From Tamlana carrageenivorans (GTDB lineage: Bacteria; Bacteroidota; Bacteroidia; Flavobacteriales; Flavobacteriaceae): a stretch of DNA of 64,000 nt. The DNA lies in assembly GCF_002893765.1 (NCBI RefSeq), contig NZ_CP025938.1:1116001-1180000 (forward strand). The letters run 5' to 3'. The notes beneath the pieces are model-generated. The model ran no database searches and was not told the origin of the DNA. It saw nothing but the letters and a program-made list of their open reading frames with translations. Positions 36,641-45,706 of this stretch are shown here, in pieces. A program made the position numbers and the translations under genes. The stretch's first letter is position 1. Each line of letters opens with the position of its first letter.

Positions 36641-39600
36641 TTAAAATTGAAAGTTAATCCCTGCTGAAATTGTTCTCACTACTGGACCATCCCCTCTTTG
36701 ATAACCAGCTGTTAAAGGCGTATTGGCATTGTCTGAAGTTTGACCAGCAGCTTCCGGGTTGAACCCTTCGTAATCGGCTGCAGTAAAGAATAATAAATTC
36801 TCTCCTGTTAAATAAAGTCTTAATCTATCTATACTGTACTTAGAAGTAAAAGATTCTGGAATCGTGTAACCAAGCGTAATATTTCTTAATGCTATAAAAG
36901 AAGCATCTTGAATATGATCGTCGGTATATCTTCTATGTACTAATAAATCTCTATCTGGGAAATTAGAAACGGCGTTAACAGCAGACTCACTAGCGTAATA
37001 CATTTGATCTAAATCGGCTACCCTAACTTCACCTCCATGAGAACCTTGCCATTGGAAAGAGAAATCTAAGTTTTTGTAAGAAAAATCAGAGTTGAAACCC
37101 CATGTAAAATCTGGATAAGGATTACCAAGTTCGGTTCTATCTTCACCATCAATAATACCGTCGCCATTTAAATCTTTTACATAAACGTGTGCAAAATCAT
37201 TATTAAATCTATTGAAAGGATTATCAACCCATTCTAAAGGCATTTCTTTTTCATAAACCCAACCATAGAATGACGTAATTGGTTGTCCAACACGTGCAAT
37301 AAACTCTGTTGGTCTGGTATCTTGATCAATTCTAGAAAGAATTTGATCATTTTTACCTAAACTTACCACCTCATTTCTATTTAAGGCAAACTGACCTGAA
37401 GCTTTCCAGCTCATATTTTCTGAAGTATAAAGACGTGAGCTTACTTCAATCTCCACACCTTCATTTTTCACTTCTCCAATATTCTGTAACCAGTTATCGG
37501 TTCCATAAACACCTGATACTGGAGCGAAAAGAATTAAATCTTTACTACTTCTAGTATAGTAATCTACTCCTAAATTCAGTAAACTTCTACCAAAAGTCAC
37601 ATCAACACCTGGGTTAAACTCTACTAATTGTTCCCAACCTAAATCTTGATTCGCTAGGGTAATGGCTTTAACACCAGTTAAACCATTATAACTTATCGTA
37701 CTAAAAGCTTCTTCAAAACGGTATAATGAATTAAAGATATTATTATCAATTTCATTAGAACCTGAAATACCATAACTCGCTCTTAATTTTAAGAAACTAA
37801 TAACATCACTATTTGATAAGAAGTCTTCTTTAGACAAAATCCAACCTACAGAGGCTGCAGGGAAGAAACCAAATCTTGTGTTCGTTCCAAATCTTGTACT
37901 ACCATCGGTACGTGCTGAAAGTTGTACTAAGTACTTCTCGTCGAAGCTATAATCAACCCTTCCAAAGTACGATACTAACTTATCTGTTCCGTTATCGGTA
38001 TAAGAAATCCCACCGTCTGCGATAGCAATATTGTTATTAAAATCATCGGTATATCCAACAGCTTCGGTTGATTGGAAGTAAAAGTTTCTTTGAGTAAACT
38101 CAAATCCTAATACTGAATTAAAACTGTGCTTACCAAAACTTCTGTTATATTTAAGAAGTGACTCAATAGCATATTGGTTTAATTCGTCTCTACTTTCTAA
38201 ACGAAATGCTTCTTGATCTCTATTTTCTTGACCGTAGAAGTAATCATTATTATTGTTTTTACCATGTCTGAATACACCTGAAATGGTTTGTCTGAAATTA
38301 AGCCCTTTAGCTAATTTGAAATCCATATAAGCAGAAGTATTCAAGTTCAATTTCTTCTTTAAACGATCTCTTTCTAAATAGTGCACTAAAGGGTGAACGT
38401 TTTTAGTAGTCGATAAAGTTAATCCCCCTGAAGTTAATGGACTAACTGTAGGAAGTCCTGTAACTGGATCTCTATTAATGGCTCTAGGGTTGTTTGGATC
38501 TACAGTAAATACGTGATCAAAGGCTCTAGAGAAACCATAGCTACCTACACCAATATTTTCAAATTGTTTACCAGCATCACCAGGATCGCCTTGAGTAACA
38601 TATTTCATATGCTCTTCATTTAAGCGAAGTGGTAAATGCCCATATTGTCTTAATGGATCGGTAAATCTAGTAGGTACTCTAACCTGGTCATTGTAGTTTG
38701 CGCTAATGTTAGCACCAAATTTAATTTTCTTATTTTTAGATTTACTATCAATCTTAATTCTAGCATTTAACTTCTTAAAATTATCAGTTAACACAATACC
38801 TTCATCTTCAAGATATCCAATAGAACCGGTATAACTTGTTAACTCGGTACCACCTCTAACCGATAAAGAGTGGCTACTAATAACACCACCGTTAAAAATC
38901 TCATCTTGCCAATTGGTTTCTCCACCACCTAAAGAAGCAATAAATTCCATAGCTTCTAGCTCTGCATATGCTGTATCATAATATCTGTTGACATCGACAT
39001 ATCTAGGGCTGCTAGGATCGATAGCAGAAACTTGACCTTGTAAACTATTTAATCTAGAACGCTCTTGCGCTATTGTAGTATTAAAGTTTTTGTTTTTAGT
39101 AGCAAATTTATATCCTGTAAAAGTATTGTACGAGAATTTTGTCTGACCTTCAACACCTTCTTTTAAGGTTACTAAAATCACACCATTTGCACCACGAGAA
39201 CCATAAATAGCAACAGAAGAAGCATCTTTTAAAACACTTAAAGATGCGATATTATTATTATCTATAGACCCTAAGATATCTGGATCGGTACCTAAAACAA
39301 CACCATCAACCACGATAAGTGGTGCCGAAGAACCTGTAATAGACCCAGGCCCCCTCATAGTAATTTTAGGATCACCACCAGCCTCTGAAGTTGTTACTTG
39401 AATTCTTAAACCCGCAACCTTACCTTGTAAAGCGTCTTCAACACGAGCTACTGAATAATCTTGAATATCTTTAGCATCAACTTTAGTTAAGGCACTAGTG
39501 ATATCTTTTTCTTTTTGATCTCCATAACCAATAACCACCACTTCATCAAGTTGAGAAACATCTTCACTTAACGAAATATTTAAAGGGTCACTTCCATTAA

Positions 39601-39856
39601 CAAGTTTGGTTTGAGATACATAACCCAGATAAGAGAACTGAACCGCCTCACCTTGCTCTACATTGATTTCGTATTTACCATCGAAATCTGTTGTCGTACC
39701 TCTGGTCGTACCAACAACAATAACATTTACACCCGGAATTGGAATACCGTCTTCTACAGAAGCTACAGTTCCTTTCAGAACAATTCCACTTTGGGCAATT
39801 GCCGTGATACTAAAAAGCAACATCACAACTAGAGCTAATTTATTCTTTAAATTCAT
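36641..39856 (-). CDS. susC: SusC/RagA TonB-dependent transporter (alginate PUL)
   Basis: A 1071-residue outer-membrane TonB-dependent transporter. It has a signal peptide (MLLFSITAIAQS), a carboxypeptidase-regulatory-like domain (GIPIPGVNVIVVGTTRGTTT, about 30-110), the plug with LDEVVVIGYGDQKEKDITSA and VLKDASSVAIYGSRGANGVI, and a large barrel ending TISAGINFQF. It imports alginate oligosaccharides. It heads an operon of five genes down to PL7. The promoter with operator A lies about 300 bases upstream (40151-40202), giving an unusually long untranslated leader. Confidence 0.94.
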   Translation of the reverse strand: MNLKNKLALVVMLLFSITAIAQSGIVLKGTVASVEDGIPIPGVNVIVVGTTRGTTTDFDGKYEINVEQGEAVQFSYLGYVSQTKLVNGSDPLNISLSEDVSQLDEVVVIGYGDQKEKDITSALTKVDAKDIQDYSVARVEDALQGKVAGLRIQVTTSEAGGDPKITMRGPGSITGSSAPLIVVDGVVLGTDPDILGSIDNNNIASLSVLKDASSVAIYGSRGANGVILVTLKEGVEGQTKFSYNTFTGYKFATKNKNFNTTIAQERSRLNSLQGQVSAIDPSSPRYVDVNRYYDTAYAELEAMEFIASLGGGETNWQDEIFNGGVISSHSLSVRGGTELTSYTGSIGYLEDEGIVLTDNFKKLNARIKIDSKSKNKKIKFGANISANYNDQVRVPTRFTDPLRQYGHLPLRLNEEHMKYVTQGDPGDAGKQFENIGVGSYGFSRAFDHVFTVDPNNPRAINRDPVTGLPTVSPLTSGGLTLSTTKNVHPLVHYLERDRLKKKLNLNTSAYMDFKLAKGLNFRQTISGVFRHGKNNNNDYFYGQENRDQEAFRLESRDELNQYAIESLLKYNRSFGKHSFNSVLGFEFTQRNFYFQSTEAVGYTDDFNNNIAIADGGISYTDNGTDKLVSYFGRVDYSFDEKYLVQLSARTDGSTRFGTNTRFGFFPAASVGWILSKEDFLSNSDVISFLKLRASYGISGSNEIDNNIFNSLYRFEEAFSTISYNGLTGVKAITLANQDLGWEQLVEFNPGVDVTFGRSLLNLGVDYYTRSSKDLILFAPVSGVYGTDNWLQNIGEVKNEGVEIEVSSRLYTSENMSWKASGQFALNRNEVVSLGKNDQILSRIDQDTRPTEFIARVGQPITSFYGWVYEKEMPLEWVDNPFNRFNNDFAHVYVKDLNGDGIIDGEDRTELGNPYPDFTWGFNSDFSYKNLDFSFQWQGSHGGEVRVADLDQMYYASESAVNAVSNFPDRDLLVHRRYTDDHIQDASFIALRNITLGYTIPESFTSKYSIDRLRLYLTGENLLFFTAADYEGFNPEAAGQTSDNANTPLTAGYQRGDGPVVRTISAGINFQF

Positions 39857-39962
39857 AATTGGTTTTTTTATGTTTAAAATAGTATAGTTAACTACAACCC
39901 AAGCACATAAACACCAGAGTTGCCTTTTTTTACCCCTACCCTTATCAATTTAAATTACCTAA

Positions 39963-39974
39963 TTAAACGTTTAA
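39963..39974. promoter_or_regulatory. LacI-type operator-like palindrome in the susC leader
   Basis: TTAAACGTTTAA, a perfect 12-bp palindrome, is the core shared by both operators at the LacI/kdgK intergenic region. It lies in the leader between the alginate susC promoter and its start codon. A LacI protein bound here would act as a roadblock (inference). Confidence 0.5.
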
Positions 39975-40150
39975 CCTAATGATTCAAATTAATAATAGAT
40001 ATGGAGTGAATTTTAATTTACTTCCCTCCTAAAAGAAGTAAAATTGCAAAAAGAACAGACCTTTGCCAATCCTTTTTTTTACGATAAATTCATGCTAGAA
40101 ATAATTTTAAGAAAGTGTTATACATTTAATTTATTTGACTCTAACCAGTT

Positions 40151-40202
40151 TGGTTGACCAATTTGGTTCACCAAATATATGTTAATTTGTGTTAACAGCA
40201 AA
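40151..40202 (-). promoter_or_regulatory. Operator A plus promoter of the alginate susCD operon
   Basis: Boxes TGGTTGACCA (40151-40160) and TGGTTCACCA (40164-40173) are 13 bases apart. The second runs into CAAATATA (40172-40179), which on the minus strand is TATATTTG, a perfect -7 element. After exactly 19 bases comes CAAA (40199-40202), the -33 TTTG. Repressor binding would cover the -7 box. Confidence 0.82.
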
Positions 40203-40359
40203 ATAATTTAATATTTTAACAATATTTACAATTTTATACCACAAATAATTGCGAAAATATTATTGCAAATTTAACAAAAAAACTTAAATGACTGAATACT
40301 AACTTTTTAATTATAATTAAAACCTTCCTTAATAAAATCGAATCTAGAAAAAATTCATT

Positions 40360-40470
40360 TTACATTTCGATCGCAAAATTCATTGTGATACGCCTTCGAA
40401 AATTACTTTGATACCGCCTATCAAATCGTAAAAATATTTGTTTAATCTCTCTAAATGTTTTCATAATCAT
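40360..40470 (-). CDS. Possible small basic peptide of 36 residues
   Basis: A short frame starting MIMKTFREIKQIFLRF, rich in Arg and Lys, begins 12 bases downstream of the PL17 stop on the same strand and ends before the alginate susC promoter. It could be translated as the last cistron of the PL17 transcript. No family was recognised. It may also be chance in an AT-rich intergenic stretch. Confidence 0.25.
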   Translation of the reverse strand: MIMKTFREIKQIFLRFDRRYQSNFRRRITMNFAIEM

Positions 40471-40481
40471 TTTTTATTTAC

Positions 40482-42773
40482 TCAATTAAAATAATACGCT
40501 CCAGTCCACTGAAATGTATCACCGTTTATTACTAATTCATGTTGCTCTTTTCCGGAAACCTTACTATTACACACAATAAAGGTTTTTATATTTCCTTGAA
40601 TATCTTTTATCGCGATAGCCGTATATTGGTTATCATTATAGATCACCTTAACTTCAGCAATATGACTATGGGAATTCACTGCGTTTTCCGACACAGGACT
40701 ATAACTTCCATGTGATTCGATAACTGAAACAAAAAGGGCATCTTTCGCTTCGTTTTTTCTAAGCATGAATCCAGGTTCCTTTCTCAAATTAAAATCAGGA
40801 TCGTGAGCTCCTATTCTTGTAAAATAAATATCATCCTGAGCATTTGTAACAGTAGTTAGGGTATGGAAACGTCCTGCATGATACCAAGAAAACTTCACAT
40901 TCCCGTTGTTAGCTTTACCATGTCCTTCAACAAATAAATGCTGATAACCGTTTTTGGTTCCAAGGGGCTTAAGGATTTCGGGGGTTGTATATTCAAAATT
41001 AGTTTCCATAACCTGTCCAAAGTAGTAATAGGGAAAATCATACTGATTGGTTTGGTTTGAGGTTACAGCCATAATATCCAACACATAAGGTTTTTCAAAA
41101 TTAGCATCTCGAATTAACGCCATGGTACGATTAAGTACTGTACCTGGATAGGCATTTGTTTCATGAGCGCTAACCACTTTAATGCGATCATTATTAAAAT
41201 CATAAAAATTTAAGACCGAATGATGCTGTGAACCAATATCATATTTACCTTGAAAATGACTTTCTTCATTTTGAATAAGGGTATTATGTGCAATACTTTG
41301 CTTAGCCCAAGTTTTATTTTCTTTAAGGTAATTACCACCTCCTTTTTGTTCGATATTAACAAAACGCGCTAATCCGTAGTCCTGTAGAATTTCTTCACCA
41401 GTTTCATACATCGAAAAAGACAACTTATCATAATGTCCGTGGCTCAAACCTTGAGCAGCATATTTAAAAACCACCTCAACATCGCCATCTCTTAAAACAG
41501 CAACACCACCTTGTTTTCCCTGAGGGCCATCACTAAAATTAACGGATTTCTTTTCAAATGGTTTTGCAACGCCTTCTTTTATTCCTAAAGCTACAGCTAA
41601 GCCAGAATCATCCAACAATACTCGATTTTGCTTTTCTGCAATACTTAGCAATTCTGGATTTTTCAAACCATGTAAATAAGCAATATCTACGGCTGTCACC
41701 AATTCTTTAGAATAATATGACATTCCTTTTTGACCATCATTTAAAGGAAAAAAGTCGCCATCGGCATCAGATAAATTTAAAAGCGCATTTACAGCTTTCA
41801 ATATCACACCATTTTTATGTTCAAATATTTTAAGCTCTGGTTTTACATTATTTAAAGCTTCAGAAAAAATCAAAAATGGATACATCGCATAGCGCTGGTA
41901 ATACGGCCCTTCGGTATAATAACCGTCTGGCGAGAAAGGCTCCTCTAAATTGGCTAAAAATCCTGCCTTACCATCTTCATTTTTAATATATCCACCGTCA
42001 TTATCTTTGGCATCTGCATCAATACCATCATTCTCAATACCATATAAAGCACGATGTAATAAGTCATCATCACCCATAACTAAAGCAATCATACCTACAG
42101 CAGCATTCCCCCATGTACTATGATTATGCACGCGGTTATAAAATTGCGGATTTTCGATAGAAATAAAATCAGCAAAAGGTCTGAAAAGGTTGTTTTCCAA
42201 TTGGGCTCTTTCTTCAGCGGACAAGTAATCGTAAATACAATCGTATCCTTGACTCGCATAAACTAACCAGTTAGAATCATTTAAACATTGCCAAAACAAT
42301 TTCCCTCTAGCATACGAACGGGTTTGAGGATGCACGGGCAAATCTTTATACATGGCTTCGTATTGAAACAACATGTCTTTTACATACTTAGCGTATTTTT
42401 CATCATTTAGAATCTGATACAATAGACCCGCTTTTTCTAACATGAAGAAATTGCGTTTATGACGTTCATGCGTGTAACCTCCTGAAAAATCCTTTGGAAT
42501 TGGTGTATCTATACCCAACGCCATTTCCGCATCAACCTCTTCCTTGGCGATTTGGACAGAGGCATCAAAAATTGGAATATGACCCAATTCTTTACGAATT
42601 TGTTCGACACCAGCTTTAGTAATGATTAATTTAGGATGACTACCTAAATGAGTAGCTGCCTCTTTTTTATAAGAGGTTTCATTTTGAATTTTACAAGAAA
42701 ACATAAGTCCTAGCAGTAGGAAACTAAGACATACACTAATAACAGATTTTTTAATTAACGTCACCCGTTTCAT
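40482..42773 (-). CDS. PL17 oligoalginate lyase (lipoprotein)
   Basis: A 763-residue exolytic alginate lyase. After a lipoprotein signal (LLLGLMFSCKIQ) comes an (alpha/alpha) toroid domain, about residues 45-385, with the active-site Asn-His in RVHNHSTWGNA (about 214) and the tyrosine region YTEGPYYQRYAMYP (about 284). A heparinase II/III-like beta-sandwich follows with the metal/active-site histidine in QGLSHGHYDKLSFSMYE (about 440). PL17 enzymes release unsaturated monomer from alginate oligosaccharides, which becomes DEH. The gene has its own operator/promoter (operator B) and lies between the susCD operon and the PL6 genes. Location is probably periplasmic face or outer membrane. Confidence 0.93.
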   Translation of the reverse strand: MKRVTLIKKSVISVCLSFLLLGLMFSCKIQNETSYKKEAATHLGSHPKLIITKAGVEQIRKELGHIPIFDASVQIAKEEVDAEMALGIDTPIPKDFSGGYTHERHKRNFFMLEKAGLLYQILNDEKYAKYVKDMLFQYEAMYKDLPVHPQTRSYARGKLFWQCLNDSNWLVYASQGYDCIYDYLSAEERAQLENNLFRPFADFISIENPQFYNRVHNHSTWGNAAVGMIALVMGDDDLLHRALYGIENDGIDADAKDNDGGYIKNEDGKAGFLANLEEPFSPDGYYTEGPYYQRYAMYPFLIFSEALNNVKPELKIFEHKNGVILKAVNALLNLSDADGDFFPLNDGQKGMSYYSKELVTAVDIAYLHGLKNPELLSIAEKQNRVLLDDSGLAVALGIKEGVAKPFEKKSVNFSDGPQGKQGGVAVLRDGDVEVVFKYAAQGLSHGHYDKLSFSMYETGEEILQDYGLARFVNIEQKGGGNYLKENKTWAKQSIAHNTLIQNEESHFQGKYDIGSQHHSVLNFYDFNNDRIKVVSAHETNAYPGTVLNRTMALIRDANFEKPYVLDIMAVTSNQTNQYDFPYYYFGQVMETNFEYTTPEILKPLGTKNGYQHLFVEGHGKANNGNVKFSWYHAGRFHTLTTVTNAQDDIYFTRIGAHDPDFNLRKEPGFMLRKNEAKDALFVSVIESHGSYSPVSENAVNSHSHIAEVKVIYNDNQYTAIAIKDIQGNIKTFIVCNSKVSGKEQHELVINGDTFQWTGAYYFN

Positions 42774-42812
42774 AGAAGGTATTTTAAATTCAGTTTATGG
42801 CGTAAACCAGTT

Positions 42813-42865
42813 TGGTTTACCAGATTGGTTGCCCAAAGATAGGTATAATTATAACTTACACCAAA
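42813..42865 (-). promoter_or_regulatory. Operator B plus promoter of the PL17 gene
   Basis: Boxes TGGTTTACCA (42813-42822) and TGGTTGCCCA (42826-42835), spaced 13 bases. CAAAGATA (42834-42841) gives the minus-strand -7 element and CAAA at 42862-42865 the -33 element, 20 bases away. The start codon is about 50 bases downstream. Confidence 0.8.
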
Positions 42866-43072
42866 AATCAAGCTGCAATTTGCTAATTTTAACAGAATCA
42901 GATTGTTAAATGCATAAAAATAGTATTTATTATTTACACCTATGTAATATATCCGCAAAAAAAAGCTGGTTTAAATTATAAAATTATCAACCCCGTATTT
43001 ACAGTTCCGGTTTTATGGTTTGTAATATTGAATAGATATTTTGGCCTAAAAGCTACAAACAGGAACCATAAA

Positions 43073-43115
43073 AAAAGGTTTTGTAATAGTCGTATAGACC
43101 AATACAAAACCTTTT
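43073..43115 (-). terminator. Terminator of the first PL6 gene
   Basis: Arms AAAAGGTTTTGTA and TACAAAACCTTTT pair perfectly around a 17-base loop, 20 bases after the stop of the PL6 gene at 43135. Confidence 0.7.
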
Positions 43116-43134
43116 ATGATTAAAACAAAGAAGC

Positions 43135-45492
43135 TTAATACATCAATGTCATCTCTAAGTTCTCCTGAACTTTAATCTCTCCCGAATTAGATAGGGTATT
43201 ATTTGAATGCTCATTATTTTTAGCACCCCATAATACTGCTACAAACTTACCTGGATTATTTTTAAAGGTATTATCCTTTATATTAACATTTACAATCCCA
43301 CGGTGATTTAATAAGATTCTATTTTTTTCATGCCCACCTGATTTGGTAAAGGTACAATTTGCAATTAACAAGTTCCCACCGATAGTTGATTCATCGTAAC
43401 CACCTCTATAATAATCTACCACATTTTGTTTAATAGCATTAAACGTTGAGTTTGTAATGGTTAAATACTCGGTATTATAATCTCCTTTATCTAAAGTTTC
43501 TTCAGAAAGCTCTAAGCCGTTCTCACAATTAAAAAAATTGGTTTTATCGAAAGTAATGTTTTCTGCGAAGGCCTCTCGGTATACTTTTAAAGCATAAGCA
43601 AAGTTACTGATATCACAATTTGATACATTTAAACCAAAGTGATTAGACATATTTTCTTTTAATGTAGCGAAGGCATAATTTTTACTATCACCCTTTAAAA
43701 CAATATTTTTTAGAGTCAATAGCCCTTTAGGGTTTAGTTCAAAAACAGGGGTACCTTCAGAACCCGTGAACACGATTTCTGCTCTTTGAGATTCCGGAGA
43801 TTCAATTGTGATCGCTTTGTTAATTTTTAATGATGCATTAAGCTCATATACACCTGAATTTAGCGTTATCACATCGCCTGTATTGGCGGCATCAATTTGT
43901 TGTTGCAAAGCATCAATAGCAGTTACAGTATGCGTTTCTGGCTCTTTAACCTCAACAACATTTGAATACCAATTGGCACCATATTTGGATTTATCTAAAA
44001 TATTAGGATTAGCTACATCGGCGTTCACAACAGCACCTATAGTGTTATGGTCTTCACGAGAGTTTCCAAATAAATCCTTAGTTATGGTATTAAAATCAAA
44101 TCCTACATAGGGCTCTACCGCATTTGGAATACCAGTAGGAATCATAATATTATCAGATATTTTTTTCAATTCCAAGGATGCCGCTTCAATGCCTCCATCA
44201 AAATTATTAAAATCCACACCTTGATTATCAATTACGTTACTTTTAAATAAAACACCATCGGCTTTATCATGCTCAAAAACAGGAGACGCATCGCCAACCT
44301 CATTATAAATAACATTGTTTGCAACAGTCGTTCTAATAGCTCTAGCCGATCTTATTTCAGATTTAGGTAATACATCTTTTTGAGAAATATTAGTACCAAC
44401 ACCAAATTGCCAAGGCGACACACAATCTACATAAGTATTGTAAGCTACCACCACATCGGTAACCTGATTGTATCGGTTTTGAGGAGATTTAGGAATCCCG
44501 TTCATAACGGCTAATGCCGATCTAAAACTTTCACCTTTAATGTTAAAAAAGTAATTATTAGTTACCCAATGACCCGAATTTACAATTCTAATACCACCAA
44601 CATTTGTATTTTCACTATCGTTAATAAAATAGTTACCATCGATGATACAATAATTTCCATGACGGGTTACTAAAGATCCTTCACTGTTATAGAAAACATT
44701 ATTTCTAAACTCGTTAAAATTTGTTTTACTCGAAATAATTTCAACTTCACCGTTACATTCTTCAAAAAGGTTATTAGCCACCATAGTATAACTAGGCGCC
44801 ATGGAAGTAAAGCTATTTCCTATTTGAATAGTTTCAGCACTGGCACCACCTTTTCTTGGGCGAGGACCAAAATGATTATTTACAATCTGATGATAATTAT
44901 TGGTACTCTCTATACCTTCTAAGTTAACACGAACTGTTGGTCCGCGATTCGTTTTTCCAGCAATATAACAGTTACTTAACGTGTTATGTCTACCCCAAAA
45001 CTGCACCCACAAATCGGTTTCATCACGATGTAATTGATTAAAGTCTTCAATCACTGAATTGGTTAAGCTACAATGAAATGCCACTTCGTCTTCATTAATT
45101 CTAAAATCAACCACCGAGCTTGACGGTGCATGACCATTTTGAAAATGCAAGCCTTCAGCAACCAAGTATTCACCACCGAACTTCAAGTATGATTCACCTT
45201 CAATAGAAACTTTTCCAGCCGTTTCTGCCTTAATGGTAATTGGATTATCCTTTGTTCCTTTTCCTCGAAATTTAATTTGAACATCTTTCCATACGCCATT
45301 AGACATCACAATAACATCACCGGGTTTAGCATCTTTTATAGCCGTATTTAAAGCCTCAATATCACTTACGTTAGACGATGAAACCTTTACAGACTTCTCT
45401 TTACAACCAAGACTTAAAAACAATACAGCTAACCATAAAGCCGTTTTCACTTTTAGATAATGTTGAACATTTTTCATTTTAAATTTATTCAT
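43135..45492 (-). CDS. PL6 alginate lyase lipoprotein with two beta-helix domains
   Basis: A 785-residue polysaccharide lyase of the chondroitinase-B-like family PL6. The lipoprotein signal is LSLGCKEKS. The N-terminal parallel beta-helix (about residues 40-420) has the catalytic lysine in VEIISSKTNF (about 252) and arginine in SLVTRHGN (about 274), plus the calcium-site glutamate in the NGEVE stretch. A second, shorter beta-helix (about 525-785: TAIDALQQQIDAANTGDVIT) lacks the Lys/Arg pair and may bind substrate. Two-domain PL6 enzymes of this size are known to act on alginate, often preferring MG or G blocks. No double-palindrome box was found directly before it; it lies downstream of the T9SS protein gene whose promoter carries operator C. 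Confidence 0.92.
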   Translation of the reverse strand: MNKFKMKNVQHYLKVKTALWLAVLFLSLGCKEKSVKVSSSNVSDIEALNTAIKDAKPGDVIVMSNGVWKDVQIKFRGKGTKDNPITIKAETAGKVSIEGESYLKFGGEYLVAEGLHFQNGHAPSSSVVDFRINEDEVAFHCSLTNSVIEDFNQLHRDETDLWVQFWGRHNTLSNCYIAGKTNRGPTVRVNLEGIESTNNYHQIVNNHFGPRPRKGGASAETIQIGNSFTSMAPSYTMVANNLFEECNGEVEIISSKTNFNEFRNNVFYNSEGSLVTRHGNYCIIDGNYFINDSENTNVGGIRIVNSGHWVTNNYFFNIKGESFRSALAVMNGIPKSPQNRYNQVTDVVVAYNTYVDCVSPWQFGVGTNISQKDVLPKSEIRSARAIRTTVANNVIYNEVGDASPVFEHDKADGVLFKSNVIDNQGVDFNNFDGGIEAASLELKKISDNIMIPTGIPNAVEPYVGFDFNTITKDLFGNSREDHNTIGAVVNADVANPNILDKSKYGANWYSNVVEVKEPETHTVTAIDALQQQIDAANTGDVITLNSGVYELNASLKINKAITIESPESQRAEIVFTGSEGTPVFELNPKGLLTLKNIVLKGDSKNYAFATLKENMSNHFGLNVSNCDISNFAYALKVYREAFAENITFDKTNFFNCENGLELSEETLDKGDYNTEYLTITNSTFNAIKQNVVDYYRGGYDESTIGGNLLIANCTFTKSGGHEKNRILLNHRGIVNVNIKDNTFKNNPGKFVAVLWGAKNNEHSNNTLSNSGEIKVQENLEMTLMY

Positions 45493-45595
45493 TACGCTAT
45501 TAATTAAGATTATTCCACATTTAAATGTATGACATATTGACTATTATATAAAATCAAATGTCAAAAAACAAGGAAAGTTCGTATATGGTTCATAA

Positions 45596-45637
45596 AAGCA
45601 AATAAAATAAACCAAGTGTGGTTTATTTTATTTGCTT
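45596..45637. repeat. Perfect 19-bp hairpin upstream of the PL6 gene
   Basis: Arms AAGCAAATAAAATAAACCA and TGGTTTATTTTATTTGCTT pair perfectly with a 4-base loop (AGTG). It lies about 100 bases before the PL6 start and just after the terminator of the upstream gene. It could terminate or process read-through from operator C. Confidence 0.75.
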
Positions 45638-45657
45638 TCAATATTTGGTTTTCAAAC

Positions 45658-45690
45658 AAAAAGGCCTTTTAGTAAATAAAAGGCCTTTTA
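45658..45690 (-). terminator. Terminator after the T9SS-type protein gene
   Basis: Two copies of the palindrome AAAAGGCCTTTT separated by 8 bases can pair with each other. The site is 17 bases downstream of the stop at 45707 and ends in a T-run. Confidence 0.65.
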
Positions 45691-45706
45691 ATAACTAAAC
45701 AACTAC

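Noticed and set aside
42770..42958. A 62-codon minus-strand frame upstream of PL17
   Set aside because: It runs through operator B and the promoter and has no protein-like features.
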